Notes: generated from the letters alone by a model not told the origin. A stretch of 64,000 nt of DNA from RGIG8124 sp045130665 (GCA_045130665.1 JBGUQC010000004.1:310001-374000), one strand, 5' to 3'; counted from the first letter of the stretch, positions 9,353-18,725 are shown. Numbers and translations: made by a program.

Positions 9353-10624
9353 TTAATATAATTTAGCAATGCAAGTTGCACCAGCTTGTCTGATTGCAAC
9401 CTTCATTACGGATTTCGCTCCAAATATTTTGTTGAACTCTGCTTGTGCTGCAAATGAATTCTTTCTCTTTACAAACACAAGAATAGTGCCTGCAAAACCG
9501 CCACCATGTACTCTAGATGCAACTACACCTTTTACTTCGGATACTGCATCCAATCCGTTTTCTATGTTGTGATTTCCTGCTTTTTCTGAATAACAGTTCT
9601 TGAGTTTATATCTTGAACTGTAACCAGAATCATTTATTGCTTTTAAGAATGCTTTCTCATCTTTCTTCTTTACGGCATAATAAGCATCCTCAACTCTCTT
9701 ATTCTCTTCAAAGAAATGCTCTGCTCTGTCTATTGCTCTCTCGGAAACAGTGCCCTTAAGATCATCTAACTTTGCATTGAAGTCACTTGGGTTAACTTCT
9801 CTTAAGATATTTGCCCCAAAGTATTTGGCAACATCGTTCATTTCCTTCTTAATTGCAGCATAATCATCTGTTAAATCACTATGATCTCCACCTGTTGCAA
9901 TTACGAAAATATCTAAATCATCAAACTTCCATTCTTGTGAATCAATTGTTGGATTCTTAAGGTCAGCAAAGTCCATCAAAGAAACGCCACCAGCAGATAT
10001 TGTTAATTGGTCCATTAAACCACAAGGTTTAAATAAGAAATTATTCTCGCTGTATTGAGAAGCAAGTGCCTTGAATACAACGCCCAAATTTCTGTCATTA
10101 TAGAATGTATTTAAAATCTCTGCTGCCATGAGCTCATATGCAGATGAAGATGAAACACCAGCACCAAGTGGGATAGTTGTGTGCATAACCGCATCGAAAC
10201 CACCAACTTTCATACCATGTTTGAGATAATAATCACAAACACCCATTACAAGTCCTCTCTCTCCCTCAATATCTCTTGAAGGAATAAGTGGCTCGTTTGT
10301 GTTAATAACTACTTTCTTGCCATCTTCCCAAATTGTAATAATTCCATCATCTGTTGGATTAACTACTGCAACAATATCAATAGATACTGCTGCTGCAATA
10401 ACTTTTCCACCGTTGTGGTCTGTATGATTACCAACTAATTCAATTCTTCCAGGGGAAGAAAAAAGATACTCACCCTCCACTCCAAATTGCATTTCAAAAG
10501 TGTTGAGTAAGTTTGCATATCTCGCTGTAATTTCGTCTGTGGTTATACCATATAGTGAAACACAGTCGTTAAGGAATGAACCATTGTGCTTTAAATTGTT
10601 AAAATAATCTGTTGCCATTTTCAT
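9353..10624 (-). CDS. galK: Galactokinase
   Basis: 423-residue GHMP-family kinase phosphorylating galactose at C1 with ATP (Leloir pathway). Signatures: GRIELVGNHTDHNGG near residue 60, the ATP-binding loop PLGAGVSSSSA near 150, and HGGGFAGT near 370. Two in-frame ATGs lie 6 nt apart at the start (10624 and 10618); neither has a strong Shine-Dalgarno. It leads an operon with lgt and pncB and is divergent from galT across a ~96-bp gap, so the two Leloir genes probably share control. No galE is in the window. Confidence 0.95.
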   Translation of the reverse strand: MKMATDYFNNLKHNGSFLNDCVSLYGITTDEITARYANLLNTFEMQFGVEGEYLFSSPGRIELVGNHTDHNGGKVIAAAVSIDIVAVVNPTDDGIITIWEDGKKVVINTNEPLIPSRDIEGERGLVMGVCDYYLKHGMKVGGFDAVMHTTIPLGAGVSSSSAYELMAAEILNTFYNDRNLGVVFKALASQYSENNFLFKPCGLMDQLTISAGGVSLMDFADLKNPTIDSQEWKFDDLDIFVIATGGDHSDLTDDYAAIKKEMNDVAKYFGANILREVNPSDFNAKLDDLKGTVSERAIDRAEHFFEENKRVEDAYYAVKKKDEKAFLKAINDSGYSSRYKLKNCYSEKAGNHNIENGLDAVSEVKGVVASRVHGGGFAGTILVFVKRKNSFAAQAEFNKIFGAKSVMKVAIRQAGATCIAKLY

Positions 10625-10656
10625 TTCCGTAGTTTATAATTTAATAAGATTTTTAA

Positions 10657-10686
10657 ATTATATCACATTAATTTTCAAATATGCAA
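10657..10686 (-). promoter_or_regulatory. galK-lgt-pncB promoter
   Basis: Minus strand TTGCAT (10681-10686), 18-nt spacer, TATAAT (10657-10662) preceded by TGTGA. The galT -10-like TATAAT at 10692-10697 on the plus strand lies next to it, so the divergent promoters are close enough for joint control. Confidence 0.55.
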
Positions 10687-10720
10687 TTAAATATAATCCC
10701 AATGAGATTTTGGAGGCATT

Positions 10721-12268
10721 ATGTCCAATACAATTAATTATGAGGCAAAAGCAAAAAGCGCGGTTAATGCACTTGTAGATTATGCATACAATAAATTAGG
10801 TATGCCAGATGTAGATTTAGTCTACGCAAAGAACGCATTATTAGACATCTTAAAACTAGATGAACCAAGCGAAGACATCGAGACAAATACGGACATTTAT
10901 TATCTTTTAGATAATATTACCAAGTATGCAATTGAAAAAGGCTTAACAACTGAGGATGAGGCTATTAACTTCCAAACAAGAGTTATGGGAGCTATTACTC
11001 CACCACCTAGTTCAGTAATTGAAGAGTTCGAAAATGTTGCTTACAAAGAAGATGCAATGGCTGCAGCAAGATGGCTCTATGAATTTGGTTTTAATACAAC
11101 ATATATCCGTAAACCAGATATAGATAAAAACATTATGTGGTCTTTCGATGCACCTAGAGGAAAGATTGATATCACTATCAACCTCTCAAAACCAGAAAAG
11201 ACTCCAGAACAAATTGCTAAGGCTAAACTAGTTAAGTCCGGACATCCAAAGTGCATGCTTTGTATTGAAAACGTTGGATTTGCTGGTAATGCTGCAAAAC
11301 CTGCAAGACAAACATTAAGAGTTATTCCTATTTCTCTTGGTAATGAAGTATGGTATGTACAATTCTCACCATATAGCTATTTCCAAGAACACTTAATTGC
11401 ATTCGCACACGAGCATAGACCAATGAAGATAAGTAAAGAAACCTTCGTTAGAATGGCGGATTTCGTGGATATCTTCAATGATTACTTCATCGGATCTAAT
11501 GCAGACCTCCCTATCGTTGGTGGTTCAATTCTTGCACATGACCATTATCAAGGTGGTGCAAAGGTTCTTCCAATTTTCTTTAGAGAATCAAGAAAGAACT
11601 TCTATTTCTTAGGTTACCCAGATGTAAACGTTTCTATAGTAGACTGGTACAACTCAGTAGTTAGAGTAGAAAGTAAGAATAAAGCTCAACTTCTCGAGGT
11701 TGCAGATAAGTTCAGAATTGCATGGGAAAACTATTCAGATGAAGAAGTTGATATTCTTGCCAGCACAAACGGAGAAAGACATAATACAATTACTCCAATT
11801 ATGAGTATGAACGATGGCGAATATAGATTAGATATGATTCTAAGAAATAACCGCACAGATGAAAAACATCCATATGGTATTTATCACCCAACCGAAGATA
11901 TGCACAATATCAAGAAAGAAGGTATTGGTATTATTGAGGCAACAGGTAGATTCATTCTCCCAGGAAGATTAGCATCTGAAATGACAATGATTAGAGACTT
12001 ACTAACATCTGCAGATCCAATTCCATTTAAGACATTATCAGATGAAAAGCATCCACTTTGTAAACACCTCGGCATGATTGCACAACTTGCAATGGATGCA
12101 GGTACAAATATCTCAGAATCTAAGGCAAGTAAAGCTATTACAGATTACATCAACAACACATGTGAAAAAATCTTAGATACAACTGCTGTATTCAAGAACA
12201 CACAGCTTGGACAAAACCACTTTGCTAAGTTCATCGAGTCTGTAGTAGGTACCCAAAATCAAGACTAA
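10721..12268 (+). CDS. galT: UDP-glucose--hexose-1-phosphate uridylyltransferase (type 2 GalT)
   Basis: 515 residues, the size of the Gram-positive type 2 GalT family rather than the ~350-residue E. coli type. It exchanges galactose-1-phosphate and UDP-glucose. The active-site segment GGSILAHDHYQGG gives the HDHxQ-type histidines. A good ribosome binding site (TGGAGG at 10711-10716) precedes the ATG at 10721. Together with galK it covers two of the Leloir steps. A bidirectional terminator follows. Confidence 0.95.
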   Translation: MSNTINYEAKAKSAVNALVDYAYNKLGMPDVDLVYAKNALLDILKLDEPSEDIETNTDIYYLLDNITKYAIEKGLTTEDEAINFQTRVMGAITPPPSSVIEEFENVAYKEDAMAAARWLYEFGFNTTYIRKPDIDKNIMWSFDAPRGKIDITINLSKPEKTPEQIAKAKLVKSGHPKCMLCIENVGFAGNAAKPARQTLRVIPISLGNEVWYVQFSPYSYFQEHLIAFAHEHRPMKISKETFVRMADFVDIFNDYFIGSNADLPIVGGSILAHDHYQGGAKVLPIFFRESRKNFYFLGYPDVNVSIVDWYNSVVRVESKNKAQLLEVADKFRIAWENYSDEEVDILASTNGERHNTITPIMSMNDGEYRLDMILRNNRTDEKHPYGIYHPTEDMHNIKKEGIGIIEATGRFILPGRLASEMTMIRDLLTSADPIPFKTLSDEKHPLCKHLGMIAQLAMDAGTNISESKASKAITDYINNTCEKILDTTAVFKNTQLGQNHFAKFIESVVGTQNQD

Positions 12269-12284
12269 TTAGGTATATAAAAAT

Positions 12285-12317
12285 AAAAAAGCCTTCCTGC
12301 AATGGGAAGGTTTTTTA
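12285..12317. terminator. Bidirectional terminator between galT and recR
   Basis: CCTTCC / GGAAGG stem (12292-12297, 12305-12310) flanked by A6 and T6 runs. Confidence 0.85.
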
Positions 12318-12354
12318 ATATCAAAAATTGAGTTTATCGAACAAAAACAGCACT

Positions 12355-12942
12355 TTAAAGTTCAATTCTGCTTGTTAATGCTCTCTGTAAAGTATTCTCA
12401 TCAGCGTATTCTATAATGCTTCCTTCTGGTAGACCTCTTGCTATTCTAGTAACCTTTATTCCCATAGGTTTAATTAGTCTTGCAAGATACATTGCAGTAG
12501 CCTCACCTTCTACATCTGGATTGGTTGCAAGGATAACTTCCTTAACCTCTGGAGTTAATCTCTTAAGTAGTTCCTTAATCTTTAATTGATCTGGACCAAT
12601 ACCATCCATAGGAGAGATTACACCACCTAATACATGGTAAACTCCAGTGTATCCCTTTATCTTCTCTAGAGCCTTAATGTCCTTTGGTTCTGTAACTACA
12701 CAAATAGTTTCAGCTTTTCTTTCTGCACAGATATCACAAATATCATTCTCTGTATAGTTTCCACATATAGAACAGAAATGTACGTTTTGCTTTAACTCCT
12801 TAATAGCATCAGCAAAAGCAGCAATATCTTCGTCAGACCAATTTAAAAGAGCATAAGCATATCTTGCTGCTGTCTTTTGTCCAACAGATGGAAGTTTGCC
12901 AAATTCGGCTATAAGTTTTGCTAATGGTTCTATGTATTGCAT
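12355..12942 (-). CDS. recR: Recombination mediator RecR
   Basis: 195 residues, normal length. Works with RecF/RecO to load RecA on gapped DNA. Domains in order: helix-hairpin-helix (LPSVGQKTAARYA), four-cysteine zinc finger (CSIC...CDIC), Toprim domain (ICVVTEPKDI, then LATNPDVEGE) and a Walker-B-like C-terminus. It is the last gene of comEB-dnaX-ybaB-recR, directly after ybaB, the usual arrangement in Bacillota. Confidence 0.97.
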   Translation of the reverse strand: MQYIEPLAKLIAEFGKLPSVGQKTAARYAYALLNWSDEDIAAFADAIKELKQNVHFCSICGNYTENDICDICAERKAETICVVTEPKDIKALEKIKGYTGVYHVLGGVISPMDGIGPDQLKIKELLKRLTPEVKEVILATNPDVEGEATAMYLARLIKPMGIKVTRIARGLPEGSIIEYADENTLQRALTSRIEL

Positions 12943-12943
12943 A

Positions 12944-13276
12944 TTACATTAATCCTGCCCCACCGAGAGGTCCTAATAATTCTTGAGATAGATCATCTGC
13001 ATTCTTCATTGCATCTGCAAGAGCTGCCATAATCATATCTTCTAACATTTCAACATCTTCTGGGTCTACACATTCTGGCTTAATTTCAATAGAAACTGGT
13101 GTTTTGTTACCTTTTAAAGTAACTGTAACCATTCCACCACCTGCTGTTCCTTCTACTTCTTCTTCAGCAAGTTGCTCTTGAGCCTCTTGTAATTTTCTTT
13201 GCATTGCTTGGGCTTGCTTCATAAGTTGTTGCATATTTCCGCCGCCAAATCCGCCTGGATATCCACCGTGTCCCAT
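12944..13276 (-). CDS. ybaB: YbaB/EbfC nucleoid-associated protein
   Basis: 110 residues. A glycine- and methionine-rich start (GHGGYPGGFGGG) is followed by a long helix (LMKQAQAMQRKLQEAQEQL), an acidic segment and a beta strand pair (VTVTLKGNKTPVSIEI), then helices: the YbaB fold, which binds DNA as a dimer. It sits between dnaX and recR as in most Firmicutes, with a good ribosome binding site (AAGGAGATA). Confidence 0.95.
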   Translation of the reverse strand: MGHGGYPGGFGGGNMQQLMKQAQAMQRKLQEAQEQLAEEEVEGTAGGGMVTVTLKGNKTPVSIEIKPECVDPEDVEMLEDMIMAALADAMKNADDLSQELLGPLGGAGLM

Positions 13277-13287
13277 AATATATCTCC

Positions 13288-14820
13288 TTACTTTAATATG
13301 TTCAATCTGTTGCCAAACATCTCTTTAAGATATGGCAATGAATTATTTTTATCTTGTACAACATTGCATCTTAATACTAAAACCTTAGAACAAACTCCAC
13401 TGAATACTTCAGTGATTAGTTCCTTGTTGGATTTAGCATTTGGTACACCTATTGGTTTTGTGGTGTTTGCAATGATGTTGTATTGCGACTTGTCTGCAAA
13501 GTTTGCTATGAATTCAGTTTCTGTCTCTTCACATACTGCAGTAGTAGCCGCCATGACGAGCATTTCTTGTCCTCTAGTCTTTAACTCGTCTATTACTACC
13601 TTCCACAAATCACCAGGCTTTACCTGGCTCTTGGAGGGAAAAGATCCCTGTTGAGGTTGAACCACTACACCACTCTTTACAGCCTTTTCAAGTACTGCTA
13701 CCTTCTTTTGAAGCGCTGCAACATCTGCAGAAGATGTGCCCTTTGTTATTTCAACCATTGTTGCTTCAAAGATGATTCTATGTTGTGTAGTATATCTAAA
13801 TGCTGAATATAGTGAGTTCAATTTCTTTAAGTTGTCTAAGCATTTTTCATTGCTAATTTCTTTAGAAATTGCCTCAAGTGCAGCATATGTCTCATTTGGA
13901 AGGTTAACTATCTTTCTTGCATCCTTACATGTCTTAATGTAAATGATGTTTCTATAAGCATCTGCCAAGTCTTGTGCAAGCATGCTAATAGACTTACCTT
14001 TTGCACAGATTTCATCTGTTAAAAGTAAGACTTCTTCTAAATCTCCCTCATTTGCTGCTTTAATATAATTAATAATTATCTCTGGATCGTTTGCGCCTAA
14101 TACCTCTAGAACGCCATTATATGTGATATCTCCCATACAATAACTCATACACATATCTGCAATGGATAATGCATCTCTGACACTACCATTACCAGCTTGT
14201 GCAATAAGCTCTACTGCTGGAACTTCATACTTAACTGTGAGTTCATCAAAGATATTACAAATGTGCTCTGTTAATACTTTTTTAGATACTAATCTAAAGT
14301 CAAATCTTAAACAACGAGAAAGAATAGTTGCAGGAACTGCACTAACCTCTGTTGTTGCAAGAATAAATATTGCATATTTAGGTGGTTCTTCTAATGTCTT
14401 TAAAAGAGCATTGAATGCTGCCTTAGAAAGCATATGAACTTCGTCGATGATGTATACTTTGTATTTACCAATAGATGGTGTGTAACTCATCTGATTGATA
14501 ATATCTCTGATTTGCTCTACACCATTGTTGGATGCAGCATCTAATTCAACGATATCAAAGTTGTCATCAAGAGCTAGTCCTAAACATACTTCACAAGTAC
14601 CACAAGGAGATCCATTTACTGGGTGCAAACAGTTAACTGCCTTTGCAAAAATCTTTGCAACAGATGTCTTACCTGTTCCTCTTGTTCCAGTAAAGATATA
14701 TGCATGTCCAACATTGTTAGAGTTAATTTGGTTTACCAATGTCTTAATGATATGATCTTGCCCTAATACCTTTGCAAAAGTAGTTGGACGATATCTTCTG
14801 TATAATGAGGTAAAAGCCAT
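13288..14820 (-). CDS. dnaX: DNA polymerase III subunit gamma/tau
   Basis: 510-residue clamp-loader ATPase. Walker A GTRGTGKT at residues 44-51, a zinc-binding set of cysteines just after it (CLHP...CGTCEVC), Walker B with DEVHMLSKAAFNALLKTLEEPP, and the sensor segment ATTEVSAVPATILSRC. The C-terminal third matches domain III and a short tau-like tail. Length is typical for Firmicutes. It lies 3 nt after comEB with its own ribosome binding site. Confidence 0.97.
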   Translation of the reverse strand: MAFTSLYRRYRPTTFAKVLGQDHIIKTLVNQINSNNVGHAYIFTGTRGTGKTSVAKIFAKAVNCLHPVNGSPCGTCEVCLGLALDDNFDIVELDAASNNGVEQIRDIINQMSYTPSIGKYKVYIIDEVHMLSKAAFNALLKTLEEPPKYAIFILATTEVSAVPATILSRCLRFDFRLVSKKVLTEHICNIFDELTVKYEVPAVELIAQAGNGSVRDALSIADMCMSYCMGDITYNGVLEVLGANDPEIIINYIKAANEGDLEEVLLLTDEICAKGKSISMLAQDLADAYRNIIYIKTCKDARKIVNLPNETYAALEAISKEISNEKCLDNLKKLNSLYSAFRYTTQHRIIFEATMVEITKGTSSADVAALQKKVAVLEKAVKSGVVVQPQQGSFPSKSQVKPGDLWKVVIDELKTRGQEMLVMAATTAVCEETETEFIANFADKSQYNIIANTTKPIGVPNAKSNKELITEVFSGVCSKVLVLRCNVVQDKNNSLPYLKEMFGNRLNILK

Positions 14821-14822
14821 TT

Positions 14823-15284
14823 TTACTCCTTCTCTAAATCCTCGTATTTTTGAACAACAATGCCAGATTCTTTAAGTAATTGTTGTGCGAATTCATCTGG
14901 ATATGGAAGCTTATAAACAATTCTCTTGATGCCAGAATTTATGATTAATCTTGTACATATAGTACAAGGTTGATGTGTACAATATAGAGTTCCTCCATCT
15001 ACAGAAACACCAATTTTTGCTGCTTGCATTAATGCATTTTGTTCTGCATGAACAGCATAACATGTTTCTTGTCTTGTTCCAGATGGAATGCCAAGTTTAT
15101 CTCTTAAACATTCACCCTTTTCTTTACAGCTAACTAATCCTGCTGGAGCACCATTATAACCTGTTGCAATAATACGTCTGTCTTGTACAATGATGGCACC
15201 TACACTTCTTCCTGCTCTATAACATGAAGACCATGATGAAACGAAATCTGCCATCTCCATAAATCTTTTATCCCATTTGTTCAT
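14823..15284 (-). CDS. comEB: Deoxycytidylate deaminase (ComEB-type)
   Basis: 153-residue zinc-dependent dCMP deaminase supplying dUMP for thymidylate synthesis. Motifs: GYNGAPAG, HAEQNAL (zinc ligand and catalytic glutamate) and CTHQPCTIC (two cysteine zinc ligands). First gene of the operon that continues into dnaX. The name ComEB is by family; no competence role is implied here. Confidence 0.93.
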   Translation of the reverse strand: MNKWDKRFMEMADFVSSWSSCYRAGRSVGAIIVQDRRIIATGYNGAPAGLVSCKEKGECLRDKLGIPSGTRQETCYAVHAEQNALMQAAKIGVSVDGGTLYCTHQPCTICTRLIINSGIKRIVYKLPYPDEFAQQLLKESGIVVQKYEDLEKE

Positions 15285-15405
15285 AAAAATACTTCCTAAA
15301 TGTAAATAATTATGTATATAATATCATACAATATATGCAGCACAAAAACAATAACTAATTTTGCAATTGTAACAAAAATAAATTATTATTTTTTATACAA
15401 AAATG

Positions 15406-15434
15406 TTGACTTTTAGCAAATGTTTTGTTAAATT
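15406..15434 (+). promoter_or_regulatory. groES-groEL promoter
   Basis: TTGACT (15406-15411), 17-nt spacer, TAAATT (15429-15434). Predicted transcription start near 15441, inside the CIRCE operator. Confidence 0.8.
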
Positions 15435-15435
15435 G

Positions 15436-15462
15436 TTAGCAAACTAAATCGTTGAGTGCTAG
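15436..15462 (+). promoter_or_regulatory. CIRCE operator (HrcA-binding inverted repeat)
   Basis: TTAGCAAAC, 9-nt spacer, GAGTGCTAG. The consensus is TTAGCACTC-N9-GAGTGCTAA; the right arm is nearly perfect and the left arm has three changes at its inner end. Spacing and position over the start site of groES-groEL are exactly those of HrcA-controlled chaperonin operons. Confidence 0.92.
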
Positions 15463-15499
15463 TTTTATGAAGAAATAAACTCATTAGGAGGCAATATAA

Positions 15500-15787
15500 A
15501 TGAAGATTAATCCTTTATTCGACAAAGTTGTCATAAAGAAAATCGAAGCTGAGGAAACAACCAAAGGTGGAATCATCCTCACAAACGCAGCAAAGGAAAA
15601 ACCAGACATGGCTGAAGTTATAGCAGTTGGTCCTGGCGGAACAGCAGAAGGCAAAGAACTCAAAATGGAAGTCAAAGTCGGAGATATAGTTCTCTGCGCA
15701 AAATATGCAGGTACAGATGTTAAGGTAGATGGACAAGAAGTAACAATAGTTCGTCAAGCAGACATCCTTGCAATTATTGAAAAATAA
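15500..15787 (+). CDS. groES: Co-chaperonin GroES
   Basis: 95 residues; the lid of the GroEL folding chamber. Start MKINPLFDKVVIKK, the mobile loop (EETTKGGIILTNAAKEKP) and the VGDIVLCAKYAGTDVK segment are standard. A strong ribosome binding site (TTAGGAGG) precedes the ATG. It is followed 12 nt later by groEL; heat-shock control by HrcA is predicted from CIRCE. Confidence 0.98.
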   Translation: MKINPLFDKVVIKKIEAEETTKGGIILTNAAKEKPDMAEVIAVGPGGTAEGKELKMEVKVGDIVLCAKYAGTDVKVDGQEVTIVRQADILAIIEK

Positions 15788-15799
15788 GGAGCAGAAATT

Positions 15800-17428
15800 A
15801 TGGCAAAACAATTTTTATATGGCGAAGACGCTAGAAAAGCATTAGAAAAAGGTGTAGATACACTTGCAAATACAGTTAAAATCACACTTGGACCAAAGGG
15901 ACGTAACGTTGTTTTAGACAAATCTTATGGTGGTCCATTAGTAACTAATGATGGTGTAACAATTGCTAAAGATATTACTTTAGATGATCCATTTGAAAAT
16001 ATGGGTGCACAAATCATTAGAGAAGTTAGCACAAAGACAAACGATGTAGCTGGTGATGGTACAACAACAGCATCTGTTCTTGCACAAGCAATTGTAAAAG
16101 ATGGATTAAGAAATGTAGCAGCTGGTGCTAACCCAATGGTATTAAAGAAAGGTATTCAATTTGCAACAGATAAGGCAGTTGAAGAATTAAAGAAATTAAG
16201 CCAACCAGTAACAGATAAGAAATCTATTGCACAAGTTGCATCAATTTCATCTGGAGATGAAGAAATTGGTAACTTAATCGCAGATGCAATGGAAGAAGTT
16301 GGTAATGATGGTGTTATTACTCTTAAAGAAGGCAAAGGTATGACAACTGAACTCAGTGTTGTTAAAGGTATGCAATTCGATAGAGGTTATGTCTCCCCTT
16401 ACCTTGTAACTAACCCAGAAAAGATGGAAGCTGAACTTGAAAACCCAGTAATCTTAATTACAGATAAGAAAATCAGCAACATCCAAGAAGTTCTCCCAAT
16501 CCTTGAACAAGTTGTAAAGAATGGACTTAAGTTATTAATAATCTCAGATGACATCGAAGGCGAAGCATTAACAACTATTATTGTTAATAAACTCAAAGGT
16601 GTATTTAACTGCTGTGCAGTTAAGACTCCAGGTTTCGGTGATAGACGTAAATCATATCTAGAAGATATTGCTATCTTAACAGGTGGTACATACATTTCCT
16701 CTGAATTAGGTTATGAACTTAAAGATGTAACAATGGATATGTTAGGAAATGCAAAGTCTGTAGTAGTATCTAAAGATGCAACAACAATTATTGATGGTGC
16801 TGGAGATAAAGCAGCTGTTGAAGCAAGAGTTGCAGAAATCAGAGCACAACTTGAAACAACAACATCTGATTATGAAAAAGAAAAACTCAAGGAAAGAGTT
16901 GCAAAATTAGCTGGTGGTGTTGCAGTTATTGGTGTTGGCGCAGCTACAGAAGTAGAAATGAAAGACAGAAAATTACGTATGGAAGATGCTCTCAACTCAA
17001 CACGTGCAGCTGTTGAAGAAGGTATTGTTCCTGGTGGTGGCGTTGCATTACTCAGCATCATAGATGCTGTTAAGAAAGCATGTGACGGACTTGAAGGAGA
17101 TGTCAAGACTGGTGCATATATCGTAATCAAAGCTTTAGAGGCACCTATTAGACAAATTGCAGAAAACGCAGGAATTGATGGCGGCGTAGTAAAGGCAAAG
17201 ATACTTGAATCTAAGAAGAAATACTTCGGTTATGATGCAGCAAAAGATGAATATGTTGACATGATAGCAGCAGGTATTTTGGATCCAACAAAAGTAACAA
17301 GAAGTGCATTACAAAATGCAGCATCTGTTGCAGCACAATTATTAACAACAGAAGCTCTTGTTACAGATATTCCAACTCCTCCAACTCCAGCAATGCCAGC
17401 TCCACAAGGTGGAATGGATATGTATTAA
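15800..17428 (+). CDS. groEL: Chaperonin GroEL
   Basis: 542 residues, normal length. ATP-binding GDGTTTASVLA near residue 87, the apical region with TPGFGDRRK, and AAVEEGIVPGGGVAL near 405 are all present. The C-terminus ends in a short GGM-type tail (PQGGMDMY). Second gene of the CIRCE-controlled operon, followed by a terminator. Confidence 0.98.
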   Translation: MAKQFLYGEDARKALEKGVDTLANTVKITLGPKGRNVVLDKSYGGPLVTNDGVTIAKDITLDDPFENMGAQIIREVSTKTNDVAGDGTTTASVLAQAIVKDGLRNVAAGANPMVLKKGIQFATDKAVEELKKLSQPVTDKKSIAQVASISSGDEEIGNLIADAMEEVGNDGVITLKEGKGMTTELSVVKGMQFDRGYVSPYLVTNPEKMEAELENPVILITDKKISNIQEVLPILEQVVKNGLKLLIISDDIEGEALTTIIVNKLKGVFNCCAVKTPGFGDRRKSYLEDIAILTGGTYISSELGYELKDVTMDMLGNAKSVVVSKDATTIIDGAGDKAAVEARVAEIRAQLETTTSDYEKEKLKERVAKLAGGVAVIGVGAATEVEMKDRKLRMEDALNSTRAAVEEGIVPGGGVALLSIIDAVKKACDGLEGDVKTGAYIVIKALEAPIRQIAENAGIDGGVVKAKILESKKKYFGYDAAKDEYVDMIAAGILDPTKVTRSALQNAASVAAQLLTTEALVTDIPTPPTPAMPAPQGGMDMY

Positions 17429-17451
17429 TACCCAAAAAACTAAAAGATTTG

Positions 17452-17484
17452 AAGTCCCATTTCGAAAGATTTGGGACTTTTTTA
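17452..17484 (+). terminator. Terminator after groEL
   Basis: 8-bp stem AAGTCCCA / TGGGACTT (17452-17459, 17472-17479) followed by T6. Confidence 0.9.
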
Positions 17485-17589
17485 ATTAATTTAAAAATTT
17501 CTTTGTTATGTGCATGTTTATGTACACGTTTTCCCGGCAGTAAGTGATAAAATATAGTTAGTGAAAAACCTACAAAGGAGGGATTAATT

Positions 17590-17823
17590 ATGGCCAAAGT
17601 ACCAATAACAGAAGAAGAGTTTTGGCTTATTATTTTAGCAGACCTTTTTAATAGATTGGTTGAAACCAAAAGCTGGTTCAAATCACTAATATATAAGATT
17701 CGCATCAAGAGCATTATGAAGTATATGGAAAAGAATCTAGGCGTTTCATTAGAGTATGACACGGCAACCAAACATCTATATACAAAACCAATTAATGCAA
17801 TGCAGGAGAAAATAGGATGGTAA
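17590..17823 (+). CDS. Small hypothetical protein
   Basis: 77 residues, mixed hydrophobic and basic, likely helical (EEEFWLIILADLFNRLVETKSWFKSLIYKIRIKSIMKYMEK is split here only to show the amphipathic stretch between residues 8 and 50). No family recognised. A very strong ribosome binding site (AAAGGAGGG) precedes the ATG, which supports translation. Its stop overlaps the start of an 18-residue membrane peptide at 17817, so the two are probably a coupled pair. Confidence 0.55.
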   Translation: MAKVPITEEEFWLIILADLFNRLVETKSWFKSLIYKIRIKSIMKYMEKNLGVSLEYDTATKHLYTKPINAMQEKIGW

Positions 17824-17873
17824 TTGTTTTAATACTTCTTTTTGCTTTAATAGAATTGGTTAAAAAATCATAA
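17817..17873 (+). CDS. 18-residue hydrophobic membrane peptide, overlapping the previous stop
   Basis: MVIVLILLFALIELVKKS: one membrane helix with a basic tail. The ATG overlaps the preceding stop (ATGGTAA), and GGAG at 17805-17808 lies 8 nt upstream. Size and charge pattern resemble small membrane regulators and type I toxin peptides, but no homology can be claimed. Too short to be sure it is a gene. Confidence 0.4.
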   Translation: MVIVLILLFALIELVKKS

Positions 17874-17903
17874 AAGTAATATTTTAAAAATAACATGTAA
17901 TTA

Positions 17904-17932
17904 TTGAAAAAAGAAATATTATATGCTAAAAT
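17904..17932 (+). promoter_or_regulatory. Promoter of the AbiE-type pair
   Basis: TTGAAA (17904-17909), 17-nt spacer, TAAAAT (17927-17932) with an extended TGC. Transcription should start near 17939, which rules out an ATG at 17904 as the start of the following gene. Confidence 0.75.
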
Positions 17933-17963
17933 TAAAATGAAATTAAATGTTTGTGGAGTTTAT

Positions 17964-18725
17964 ATGAAGTACTATAAAAAGTTATTAGAACTTGGGTGTT
18001 TTACACGCGAAGATATAATAAAACTAGTTGGAACTGATGCTGGCGCAACATCATTAATATATGATTATTTAAAAAAAGGATATATACAACGTGTAAAAAG
18101 AAACCTTTATGTTACAATAAGTCTTGAAAATGATTGCCCAATATTAAATAGATATCAAATAGGTTCCCACCTTTTTGAAGATGCTTTTATATCTCATCAT
18201 AGTGCACTTGAAATCATAGGTTCATATAATCAGGTATATTATGAGTGTTATGTATCAACAAAACATCGTTTTAAAGATTTTACTTATGATGGAGTTACAT
18301 ATCATAGAGTTGATAGCGAAAATTATAATCAAATAGAAAACAACAATAAAACAAAATATACCACAAAAGAGCGTTCGATTGTAGATAGCATCAAAGATTA
18401 TAAAAAAATATCCGATTTAGAAGAAATATTGAAGTGTTTATTACTAACAGATACATTGGATGAAAATAAAATATTAAATTGTCTTGAAACATATCATAAT
18501 GGTTTTTTATATCAAAAATGTGGTTATATATTTGAGTCCTTAAATTATCACCTACACTTCTCTAGCGTGTTTTTTAAAAAATGTAAAAATAATATATCGG
18601 ACTCAAAAAGATATTTTGACGAGCAATATATGTGTAAACAATATAACAAAAAATGGAAACTATATGTTCCAAACGACATAACTGAATATACAGATAAAGG
18701 AATAGATTTGAATGCAATTGGATAA
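17964..18725 (+). CDS. AbiEi-family antitoxin / winged-helix regulator
   Basis: 253 residues from the ATG at 17964, preceded by GTGGAG. The N-terminal winged helix (LGCFTREDIIKLVG ... YLKKGYIQRVKRNLY) followed by SHHSALEIIG is the pattern of AbiEi antitoxins of type IV toxin-antitoxin systems, which repress their own promoter and neutralise the AbiEii nucleotidyltransferase. It overlaps the start of the toxin gene by 14 nt, as is usual for the pair. The antitoxin is intact while the toxin is not (next entry), so it may persist only as a DNA-binding protein or relic. Confidence 0.8.
   Translation: MKYYKKLLELGCFTREDIIKLVGTDAGATSLIYDYLKKGYIQRVKRNLYVTISLENDCPILNRYQIGSHLFEDAFISHHSALEIIGSYNQVYYECYVSTKHRFKDFTYDGVTYHRVDSENYNQIENNNKTKYTTKERSIVDSIKDYKKISDLEEILKCLLLTDTLDENKILNCLETYHNGFLYQKCGYIFESLNYHLHFSSVFFKKCKNNISDSKRYFDEQYMCKQYNKKWKLYVPNDITEYTDKGIDLNAIG

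Noticed and set aside
15515..15811. Open frame antisense to groES
   Set aside because: Its composition mirrors the groES codons on the other strand; groES is certain.
17904..17963. Longer start for the AbiEi gene
   Set aside because: That ATG coincides with the -35 box of a strong promoter, upstream of the predicted transcription start.
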